Source: an uncultured Pelagibacteraceae bacterium (lineage in GTDB: Bacteria > Pseudomonadota > Alphaproteobacteria > Pelagibacterales > Pelagibacteraceae). Taken from it: a stretch of DNA of 64,000 bases. A program made the position numbers and the translations under genes. Below the pieces are notes generated by a model. It worked only from the letters and a program-made list of their open reading frames with translations, did no database searches and had not been told where the DNA came from. Where the stretch lies: NCBI GenBank assembly GCA_902573905.1, contig CACGLL010000001.1, positions 62,001 through 126,000 on the forward strand. Direction: 5' to 3'. Below, in pieces: positions 57,384-64,000 of the stretch. The number at the start of each line of letters is the position of its first letter. Position 1 is the first letter of the stretch.

Positions 57384-59119
57384 TTGATCTTAATAAAAAT
57401 AATTTAATTGATGACCCAAGCCCATATTTAAGACAGCATAAAAATAATCCTGTTTATTGGCAAACATGGTCAAAAAATACTTTAGAAGAAGCTAAGAAAA
57501 ATTCTAAACCTATTTTATTGAGCATAGGATATGCGAGCTGCCATTGGTGTCATGTAATGGCACATGAAAGTTTTGAAGATAAAGAGACAGCTGATCTAAT
57601 GAACAAATATTTTTTAAACATTAAAGTTGATAGAGAAGAAAGACCTGATCTCGATTTTGTATTCCAAAGTTCATTTCAATTATTTAATCAATCGGGAGGA
57701 GGTTGGCCTTTAACCATGTTTCTCGATGAAAATGGTGTACCGTTTATGGGTGGAACTTATTTTCCAAAAAATTCAAAAAACGGTTTACCATCTTTTAAAG
57801 AAGTTTTACAAAAAGTTTACGACTCATACAAAGAACACAAAACAAATATTATTAATCAAAAAGACTTAATTATAAAAAATTTAGATTTAAAAAAAAATTC
57901 AGTTCTAAGTCAGGATCTTGAACCAATCATAGAAAGCTCCTTAAATTATTTAGATCCAGAAAAGGGAGGATACAAAGGCGCTCCAAAATTTCCTACATTT
58001 AATTTATTCGAAACACTTTTATATTTTCATAACACAACTAAAGATAAAAAATATTTAGAACCTGTTAATATTCTTATTAAACAACTTTGTTCAAAAGGAA
58101 TTTATGATCATGTTGAGGGAGGTATTTCTAGATATACTGTTGATGATGCTTGGATCGTTCCTCACTTCGAAAAAATGTTGTATGACAATACTCAATTTAT
58201 CTTACTTTTAGCTAAGTATTGTAAAATTAATGATGAAAAGTACTTCAAAGATAAATTAGAGCAGACAATAGATTTTTTAAGGTTTGAGTTTTTAAACAAA
58301 GATAAATTACTAGGGTCTGCTTATGATGCAGACAGCGAAGGTGAAGAGGGTAAATACTATGTTTTCAAATATGAAGAAATTAAAAATATAGATAAAATTA
58401 GTGAATACTTTGAAGTAAGTGCATCAGGAAATTGGGAAAATAAAAACATTTTAGTTGAAAAAAGCAAGCCGCCAAAAGCGATAATAGATAAGCTTTTAGA
58501 GATAAGAAAAAAAAGAAAAAAACCTTTTTTTGATAATAAATCCCAACTTGATTTAAATTGTTTGTGGGTCAGCTCTTTAATTACAGCTCATGAAATTCTG
58601 CCTGAAAAAAAATACCTTAATCTAGCGGAAAGCTTTTTTTCAATTATTGAAGAAAAATATATAAAAAAAAATATCCAACACTCTTATTCTAAAGAAATTG
58701 TTTTTTTAGAAGATTATGCTTTTTTAATTAATGCATTAAACGATCTCTCTGATAAGACTCTGAATTTTAAATATAAAGATTATGCAAATAAATTAAGTGA
58801 TGAAGCTTTTTCAAAATTTTATGTAAAAGAAAAAAATATATTTCAGAAAAATCAAAAAGATAATAATGATATTTTTTTTAATCCAATTGATATTAGTGAC
58901 AATACTATTCCAAATGGAAATGCAATGATGCTTATAAATTTAGTCAGGTTAGGAAAGATGAAAGAAGCTAAAATATTATCAGATAGTCTAAATGGATATT
59001 TAAATATTTACAAAAATCACATGATGACAGCTGTAAGAGCTTTAGATTTTTTCAATAATATAAATTCTGGTAAAAAATGCACAGAACAAGGTTGCACTAT
59101 ATATGAAGCAAAAAATTAA
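57380..59119 (+). CDS. YyaL/SSP411-like thioredoxin-domain protein
   Basis: A 579-residue protein. The N-terminal thioredoxin-like domain (DUF255) has SIGYASCHWCHVMAHESFED with Cys54 and Cys57; the rest is an alpha/alpha6-barrel-like region with conserved GWPLTMFLDENG and DHVEGGISRYTVD. Family members lack an assigned reaction. The length is a little below the usual 650-700. Translationally coupled to the TVP38-like gene. Confidence 0.88.
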   Translation: MIDLNKNNLIDDPSPYLRQHKNNPVYWQTWSKNTLEEAKKNSKPILLSIGYASCHWCHVMAHESFEDKETADLMNKYFLNIKVDREERPDLDFVFQSSFQLFNQSGGGWPLTMFLDENGVPFMGGTYFPKNSKNGLPSFKEVLQKVYDSYKEHKTNIINQKDLIIKNLDLKKNSVLSQDLEPIIESSLNYLDPEKGGYKGAPKFPTFNLFETLLYFHNTTKDKKYLEPVNILIKQLCSKGIYDHVEGGISRYTVDDAWIVPHFEKMLYDNTQFILLLAKYCKINDEKYFKDKLEQTIDFLRFEFLNKDKLLGSAYDADSEGEEGKYYVFKYEEIKNIDKISEYFEVSASGNWENKNILVEKSKPPKAIIDKLLEIRKKRKKPFFDNKSQLDLNCLWVSSLITAHEILPEKKYLNLAESFFSIIEEKYIKKNIQHSYSKEIVFLEDYAFLINALNDLSDKTLNFKYKDYANKLSDEAFSKFYVKEKNIFQKNQKDNNDIFFNPIDISDNTIPNGNAMMLINLVRLGKMKEAKILSDSLNGYLNIYKNHMMTAVRALDFFNNINSGKKCTEQGCTIYEAKN

Positions 59120-59147
59120 TTGGATAGCATGTTAATTCTTAATAATT

Positions 59148-59291
59148 TTGTTAAATTATGGTTTTCCTAATGCTTCTCCATTCCAGGATGCGCTAATTGC
59201 CGTAATTTTGTCTGTATTATTTATAATTATACATAAGCTTCGATCAAGAGGGTTGCAAAAAACTAACTCAAGAAGTAAATTTAAGAATTGA
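59148..59291 (+). CDS. possible 47-residue membrane protein with non-ATG start
   Basis: A frame without ATG runs from a TTG at 59148 to TGA at 59291. The product would contain NASPFQDALIAVI, a hydrophobic helix (residues ~15-29) and a basic tail (HKLRSRGLQKTNSRSK), the look of a small inner-membrane protein. It fills most of the gap before the next gene. No ribosome-binding site is seen. It could also be the remnant of a larger gene. Confidence 0.3.
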   Translation: MLNYGFPNASPFQDALIAVILSVLFIIIHKLRSRGLQKTNSRSKFKN

Positions 59292-59307
59292 TGAAGGGAT
59301 ACTTGTT

Positions 59308-59502
59308 ATGGGAATTCATTATGATTACAAATCTACTCGTGGCGATAAGGCTATGAAAAAAGAGGCTAAGAGAAAAGCTCGAATAGAGCAAAGAAGAGCA
59401 AAAAGAGCTAGCAACACTTCTAAAGAGTCCGAAGAAAAACCGATGCATGATATTGATAAACCCATAACACTCGAAGACTTAACCAACCCAGACAATAACT
59501 AG
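59308..59502 (+). CDS. conserved-type hypothetical protein, 64 residues, highly charged
   Basis: A 64-residue soluble protein. The middle is Lys/Arg/Glu-rich (KKEAKRKARIEQRRAKRAS) and likely helical; the tail is acidic and carries DIDKPITLEDLTNP. No known fold is recognised. The composition is less A+T-driven than chance frames, which supports a real gene. It lies directly before a second small basic-protein gene and dcd. Confidence 0.55.
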   Translation: MGIHYDYKSTRGDKAMKKEAKRKARIEQRRAKRASNTSKESEEKPMHDIDKPITLEDLTNPDNN

Positions 59503-59509
59503 TTATTTA

Positions 59510-59632
59510 ATGAAATCTTTTGAAAAAAAAGATTCTCTTACTAAGAGTAGGGAAGCTGCTTTAAAAAAAAACTTAAAAAAAAGAAAAAAAAGAGAGAGAG
59601 AAAATAAAAAAAAAAATGACAGTTCTTTCTGA
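59510..59632 (+). CDS. small basic protein, 40 residues ([14 protein letters not shown] type)
   Basis: An ATG at 59510 gives a 40-codon frame whose product has [17 protein letters not shown]. This resembles the short LRANLKRRKAQAR-type basic proteins that many alphaproteobacteria encode near murA. It overlaps the dcd start by 17 bases in another frame. The poly-lysine end is partly forced by A+T richness. Function is unknown. Confidence 0.5.
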   Translation: MKSFEKKDSLTKSREAALKKNLKKRKKRERENKKKNDSSF

Positions 59633-60170
59633 TAAATGGATAAAAAATGCTGCTTTAAAAAAAGGCATGATAAAGCCTTTTGTTAGCAAACAAGTAAGAA
59701 AAGGAAAAATTTCTTTTGGTTTATCTTCATATGGGTATGATGCTAGGGTTTCTAATGAGTTTAAAATATTTACAAACGTAAACTCAGGTATTGTAGATCC
59801 TAAAGTTTTTAAAAAGGAGAGTTTTGTAACAAAAGTTGGTAAAGAGTGTATTATTCCGCCTAACTCTTTTGCTTTAGCCAGGACCATGGAATATTTTAAA
59901 ATTCCCGATGATGTTCTAGTTATTTGTCTAGGTAAATCAACTTATGCCAGATGTGGAATTATTGTAAACGTAACACCTTTAGAGCCTGGTTGGGAAGGCC
60001 ATGTTACATTGGAGTTTTCAAATACAACTCCCTTACCAGCAAAAATTTATGCTAAAGAAGGAGTTGCTCAATTTGTTTTTCTTAAGGGTAATGAAAGACC
60101 AAGTGTTACCTACGCTAAAAGAAAAGGCAAATACATGAAGCAAAAAGGTGTTACGTTACCCAAAGTTTAA
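59616..60170 (+). CDS. dcd: dCTP deaminase
   Basis: A 184-residue nucleotide deaminase making dUTP for thymidylate synthesis. Conserved features are [15 protein letters not shown], the GKSTYAR motif and the catalytic Glu in HVTLEFSN. Length is normal. It is followed by murA after eight bases. Confidence 0.95.
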   Translation: MTVLSDKWIKNAALKKGMIKPFVSKQVRKGKISFGLSSYGYDARVSNEFKIFTNVNSGIVDPKVFKKESFVTKVGKECIIPPNSFALARTMEYFKIPDDVLVICLGKSTYARCGIIVNVTPLEPGWEGHVTLEFSNTTPLPAKIYAKEGVAQFVFLKGNERPSVTYAKRKGKYMKQKGVTLPKV

Positions 60171-60178
60171 ATTCTTAA

Positions 60179-61435
60179 ATGCAAAAACTCATAATCAAAG
60201 GTAAGAGGAATCTGAGTGGAAAAATTCTGATATCAGGCTCTAAAAACGCAACATTACCAATCTTAGCAGCATGCATATTAAGTAATAATATTAAACTTCA
60301 AAACATACCATTAGTAAAAGATATTTTTACAATGGTTGAGCTTTTAGAATTTATTGGGCTAAAGGTTAAAATATTAAAAAAACAGAATACTTTAAAAATT
60401 TTAAATAATAGTAAGACAATTAAAACGTTAGCTCCATACAAGCTTGTTAAGACAATGAGAGCTGGAGTATTAGTTCTTGGTTCCTTATTAACAAAATATA
60501 AAAAAGCAAAAGTTTCTCTACCTGGTGGTTGTGCTATAGGTACCAGACCAGTTGATCTACATTTATTTGCATTAAAAAAAATGGGTGCGAAAATTAAAAT
60601 TAAAAATGGATATATATTAGCTGAAGCAAAAAAAGGATTGAAAGGTTCAATAATAAAATTTCCATCTATTTCAGTTGGAGCTACCGAAAACTCTTTATTG
60701 GCTGCATTTAATGCTAAAGGAAAAACAACTTTAAAAAATTGTGCTACTGAGCCTGAAATAAAAGATTTAATCTCATTTTTAGTAAAATTAGGAGCCAATA
60801 TTAAATTTTACGGAAGAACTATAATTATTAATGAAAGTAACAATAAAAAACTTAAGGTTAATCATGAGGTAATGTTTGATAGAATAGAAGCTGGAACTTA
60901 TTTAATTGCAAGCGCTTTAGTTGGTAAGAAAATTACTATAGATAGAATAAATCCAGCAATAATAAAAACAGAAATAAATACTCTTAAAAAGATAGGTGTC
61001 AAAATTAAAAAAAAAAAATCTTCAATTACTATTCTTAACAGTAAAAATTTGAAAAAGATTAATATATCCACAAAACCTTACCCTGGCTTTCCTACCGATC
61101 TTCAAGCTCAGCTAATGGTTCTTTTAACGCAAGCAAAAGGTACTTCTAAAATAAAAGAGAATATATTTGAAAATAGATTTATGCATGTTCCAGAATTAAA
61201 TAGAATGGGTGCAAAAATAGAAACAAATAATAAAATTGCAATTATAAATGGTCCTACAAGGTTAACAGGAGCAGAGGTAATGGCAACTGATTTGAGAGCT
61301 TCAGTAAGTTTAGTTTTGGCAGGATTAGTTGCTGAAAATAGAACAATTATTAATCGAATTTATCATCTTGATCGAGGTTATGAGTTTTTAGAAAAAAAAT
61401 TAAAAAGTTGTAAAGCGGAAATAAGAAGAGTCTAA
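60179..61435 (+). CDS. murA: UDP-N-acetylglucosamine 1-carboxyvinyltransferase
   Basis: A 418-residue EPT-fold enzyme adding enolpyruvate to UDP-GlcNAc, the first committed step of peptidoglycan synthesis. Motifs: GSKNATLPILAA, the active-site loop with Cys (LPGGCAIGTRPVD, the fosfomycin target) and YPGFPTDLQAQ. The stop overlaps DUF2948 by one base. Confidence 0.96.
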   Translation: MQKLIIKGKRNLSGKILISGSKNATLPILAACILSNNIKLQNIPLVKDIFTMVELLEFIGLKVKILKKQNTLKILNNSKTIKTLAPYKLVKTMRAGVLVLGSLLTKYKKAKVSLPGGCAIGTRPVDLHLFALKKMGAKIKIKNGYILAEAKKGLKGSIIKFPSISVGATENSLLAAFNAKGKTTLKNCATEPEIKDLISFLVKLGANIKFYGRTIIINESNNKKLKVNHEVMFDRIEAGTYLIASALVGKKITIDRINPAIIKTEINTLKKIGVKIKKKKSSITILNSKNLKKINISTKPYPGFPTDLQAQLMVLLTQAKGTSKIKENIFENRFMHVPELNRMGAKIETNNKIAIINGPTRLTGAEVMATDLRASVSLVLAGLVAENRTIINRIYHLDRGYEFLEKKLKSCKAEIRRV

Positions 61436-61878
61436 TGGTAGTTAAAAATTTAAAATTAATTGCAAAAACCGAGGAAGATATAAAAGTTGTATCTGCTCAC
61501 CTACAAGACTCGATTTTAAGTGTTGCTGATATTGCTAATTTAAAAAAAAATAAAATTTTTCTTATGCAACTAAATCGATTTATGTGGGAAGATGTAGAAA
61601 AGGGAGTTTTTAGAAAAAATAAGAGAATAAGAACAGTTTTGAAATTTGATAATGTCTTAAAAGTATTGTCAAAAAATATTAAGCAGAAAAAAAAAGATAA
61701 TTTCTTGGACTTTCTAGCTATTGAAACTATTAAGATGCCTGATAATAACTATGAAATGAAAATAATTTTTGCTGGAGACTCAATTATTAGAATTATCGCA
61801 GAGGTCATTGAAGTGACTTTAGATGATCAAGGAGAAGCCTGGGATACTAAAAACAAACCAAAACACCAAGTGATATAA
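61435..61878 (+). CDS. DUF2948 family protein
   Basis: A 147-residue protein with LKLIAKTEEDIKVVSAHLQDSI and NRFMWED segments that mark the alphaproteobacterial DUF2948 family. Function is unknown. It lies between murA and hisD, its usual place, with one-base overlaps on both sides. Confidence 0.85.
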   Translation: MVVKNLKLIAKTEEDIKVVSAHLQDSILSVADIANLKKNKIFLMQLNRFMWEDVEKGVFRKNKRIRTVLKFDNVLKVLSKNIKQKKKDNFLDFLAIETIKMPDNNYEMKIIFAGDSIIRIIAEVIEVTLDDQGEAWDTKNKPKHQVI

Positions 61879-63176
61879 TGCTTAAAACTTTAAATTATAA
61901 CAAAAATGGAGCTTCTAAGATGTTAGAGGTTTTTTTAAATAAAAGAAAATCTACTCAAAAAAATATAGCTTCTTCGGTTTACAAGATAATTCAAGACGTA
62001 AAAAGAAATGGAGATAAAGCTGTTTTAAAATATGAAAAAAAATATTCAAACATCAAAACAAAATCTCATAAAATTTTTTTTTCAAATAAAGAAATTAATC
62101 AAATTGCTAAAAAAACAGATATCAAAATAAAAAAAGCTATAGATTTAGCCTTTGCTAGAATTAAAAAATTTCACTCAAGACAAAAAGTTTTAAATTTTAA
62201 GTTTAAGGATAAGTACAATAACGAACTTTCTTATAAATACTCATCAATAGATAAAGTTGGAGTGTATGTTCCTGGTGGTACCGCAAGTTACCCAAGTACT
62301 GTTTTAATGAACTGTATTCCAGCAATAGTAGCAGGTGTAAAAAATATATACTTAACTACACCTTGTCTAGACTCAAAAATCAATGCAGCGGTAGTTTACG
62401 CTGCTAAAAAATGTGGAGTAAAAAAAATTTACAAAACTGGTGGAGCTCATTCAATCGCTGCTTTAACATATGGTACAAAAAACTTTGAAAAAGTTGACAA
62501 AATAGTTGGACCTGGAAATGCATATGTAGCACTTGCTAAAAAAGAAGTTTTTGGAGATGTGGGAATTGATATGGTTGCAGGACCTTCAGAAGTAAGTGTT
62601 GTAGGTGATAAATACTCTGATCCAAAATTAATAGCTGCAGACTTAATTGCTCAAGCGGAACATGATATTTATGCTCAATCAATTTTAATTACAGATAATA
62701 AAAATTTGATAAGCTCAGTTAATAAAAACTTAAAACAACAATTAATTAATTTACCAAAAAAAAAAATTGCTTTTAAAAGCTTAAAAAACTTTGGACTAGC
62801 AATTTACACTAATAAAAGAAATAAAATTTCAGAGATAATTGATATAATAGCACCAGAGCATTTAGAATTGTGTACTTCATTCAATAATAGGTTAATAAAA
62901 GAAGTAAAGAATGCAGGTTCAATATTCATTGGAAAATTTTCACCAGAAGCTATAGGCGATTATTTGGCAGGACCTAACCATGTTCTGCCTACCTCTGGAT
63001 CAGCACGATTTTCTTCAGGTTTGTCTGTTAACGATTTTCAAAAAAGACATTCATTAATAAAAATAACAAAAACAGGTATTGAAAGATTAGGTGCATCGGT
63101 TATAAATTTAGCGAAGTATGAGAATTTGGACGGTCATGCGAACTCAGTAAAAATAAGATTAAAAAAGGTTAAATAA
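61878..63176 (+). CDS. hisD: histidinol dehydrogenase
   Basis: A 432-residue zinc enzyme performing the last two steps of histidine synthesis. Visible: YVPGGTASYPSTVLMN, VGPGNAYVA, DMVAGPSEV, AQAEHD (zinc ligands) and the C-terminal GPNHVLPT. Directly precedes infA. Confidence 0.96.
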   Translation: MLKTLNYNKNGASKMLEVFLNKRKSTQKNIASSVYKIIQDVKRNGDKAVLKYEKKYSNIKTKSHKIFFSNKEINQIAKKTDIKIKKAIDLAFARIKKFHSRQKVLNFKFKDKYNNELSYKYSSIDKVGVYVPGGTASYPSTVLMNCIPAIVAGVKNIYLTTPCLDSKINAAVVYAAKKCGVKKIYKTGGAHSIAALTYGTKNFEKVDKIVGPGNAYVALAKKEVFGDVGIDMVAGPSEVSVVGDKYSDPKLIAADLIAQAEHDIYAQSILITDNKNLISSVNKNLKQQLINLPKKKIAFKSLKNFGLAIYTNKRNKISEIIDIIAPEHLELCTSFNNRLIKEVKNAGSIFIGKFSPEAIGDYLAGPNHVLPTSGSARFSSGLSVNDFQKRHSLIKITKTGIERLGASVINLAKYENLDGHANSVKIRLKKVK

Positions 63177-63392
63177 TTGGCAAAACAAGAAACTTTAGAA
63201 TTTAAAGGAAAAGTAACAGAACTTTTACCTAATGCTATGTTTAGAGTTAAATTAGAAAATAATCATGAAATCTTAGCTCATACAGCTGGGAAACTAAGAA
63301 AAAATAGAATAAGAGTTTTAGCTGGAGACAATGTAATGGTTGAAATGACACCATACGATTTAACTAAAGGTAGAATTACTTTTAGATTTTAG
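63177..63392 (+). CDS. infA: translation initiation factor IF-1 (TTG start)
   Basis: A 71-residue OB-fold IF-1 ([45 protein letters not shown]). The start is TTG, immediately after the hisD stop. The last base of its TAG stop is the first base of tRNA-Phe. Confidence 0.95.
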   Translation: MAKQETLEFKGKVTELLPNAMFRVKLENNHEILAHTAGKLRKNRIRVLAGDNVMVEMTPYDLTKGRITFRF

Positions 63393-63466
63393 GCCTTGTA
63401 GCTCAGTAGTAGAGCAGTACCCTGAAAAGGTATGTGTCGTAAGTGCGATTCTTACCAAGGCCACCA
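63392..63466 (+). tRNA. tRNA-Phe (GAA) with unusual loops
   Basis: A 75-base tRNA. GGCCTTG pairs perfectly with CAAGGCC, anticodon stem GTACC/GGTAT encloses CTGAAAA (anticodon GAA), T-stem GTAAG/CTTAC is perfect, ACCA is encoded. Two conserved features are altered: the D-loop AGTAGTA lacks the G18-G19 pair, and the T-loop reads TGCGATT instead of TTCGATT (position 55 is G). The gene still looks functional by its stems. Confidence 0.88.
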
Positions 63467-63519
63467 CCCACAATTTTTACACATCGAAAAACAAAAATTA
63501 ATCTGATAATTATTATAAA

Positions 63520-64000
63520 ATGGACAAAAAGATAGGATTATTCTGGTTAAGAGATGACTTTCGATTTGTAAAAAATCATGGGCTTATCGAGGCTACTGTT
63601 AAACATAATCAAGTGGTGGTTTTTTATCTTTATAAAAAAGATTTATACACCGATCAGGAGGCTCAAAAATGGTGGCTAAGTAGATCTCTATCAAATTTTA
63701 AAAAAAAACTAAATGGGTTAAATATTAACCTTGAAATAGTTGAGACTAATTCATTTAAAATTTTCTTTGATGCTCTGATTAAAAAAAAAGACTTCTCAAT
63801 TTATTGGAATAAGGTTTATGAGCCAGATTATTTAAAATTTGATGAATATTTATTTAACATTTTTAAAAATAAAAATATATTTCATAAAAGATTTAAAGGA
63901 AACGCTCTTAATGAAATTAATGAAGTAAAAAAAGGCGACGGAACTCCATTTAAGGTTTTCACTCCTTTTTGGAGAACAGCAGAAAAATTTTTCTCTGAGA
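63520..64000 (+). CDS. deoxyribodipyrimidine photolyase, N-terminal part (partial)
   Basis: An open frame from ATG 63520 runs off the window, giving 160 residues. IGLFWLRDDFRFVKNHGL is the N-terminal motif of the photolyase/cryptochrome family, which repairs UV-induced pyrimidine dimers with FAD and an antenna pigment. LYTDQEAQKWWLSRSL and the later PFKVFTPFWR are conserved there. The FAD-binding half is outside the window, so photolyase and cryptochrome-like function cannot be separated. Confidence 0.9.
   Translation, partial: MDKKIGLFWLRDDFRFVKNHGLIEATVKHNQVVVFYLYKKDLYTDQEAQKWWLSRSLSNFKKKLNGLNINLEIVETNSFKIFFDALIKKKDFSIYWNKVYEPDYLKFDEYLFNIFKNKNIFHKRFKGNALNEINEVKKGDGTPFKVFTPFWRTAEKFFSE

Noticed and set aside
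60298-60798. A 166-codon antisense frame inside murA.
   Set aside because: It is a mirror of the conserved murA coding sequence and lacks any family motif.

Overview
The window looks like chromosome from a streamlined marine alphaproteobacterium of the SAR11 clade (Candidatus Pelagibacter type). The evidence is the strong A+T bias (about 30% G+C by eye), lysine/asparagine/isoleucine-rich proteins, near-absent intergenic space with many 1-4 base stop/start overlaps, a class I lysyl-tRNA synthetase, and alphaproteobacterial gene orders such as J-domain/cobS/cobT beside bolA, rpmH-rnpA-yidD-yidC and murA-DUF2948-hisD-infA. No phage, transposase, integrase or CRISPR array was seen.

Layout. 1-10.1 kb: the end of a TRAP-type permease, a hotdog thioesterase, an EamA exporter, the pyruvate dehydrogenase genes aceE-aceF (E1 carries its own lipoyl domain), then acetoacetyl-CoA synthetase, an HDAC-like deacetylase and a thiolase, i.e. 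acetyl/acetoacetyl-CoA metabolism. 10.1-12.5 kb: O-antigen-ligase-like protein, tRNA-Arg, uppP. 12.6-20.2 kb: glutamate synthase gltD-gltB, an SDR protein and an alpha/beta hydrolase. 20.2-30.8 kb: a compact translation run thrS-infC-rpmI-rplT-pheS-pheT-lepA bracketed by two glycosyltransferases. 30.8-33.0 kb: tRNA-Ser, an autotransporter-like surface protein and a damaged second tRNA-Ser copy, which together look like a small tRNA-associated insertion. 33.0-40.2 kb: NlpC/P60 hydrolase and AmpG-like permease, trkH, lysS, pyrD, rpmB, a queuosine-precursor transporter. 40.2-45.3 kb: cobT, cobS, a J-domain protein, bolA, aroB, aroK. 45.4-49.5 kb: a small membrane protein, an unknown secreted protein, def, fmt, truA. 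49.5-56.6 kb (minus strand): rpmH-rnpA-yidD-yidC-argB-HAD-dapD-dapE-SET-GT2. 56.7-64 kb: a TVP38/DedA-like protein, a YyaL-like thioredoxin-domain protein, small ORFs, dcd, murA, DUF2948, hisD, infA, tRNA-Phe and the start of a photolyase gene.

Most of the window is ordinary core genome. The features most worth a second look are the tRNA-Ser-flanked surface-protein cassette, the J-domain/CobS/CobT/BolA module in a lineage not expected to make cobalamin, the lipoyl-E1 fusion, a tRNA-Phe with unusual D- and T-loop bases, and several small genes. No intergenic stretch exceeds about 300 bases.
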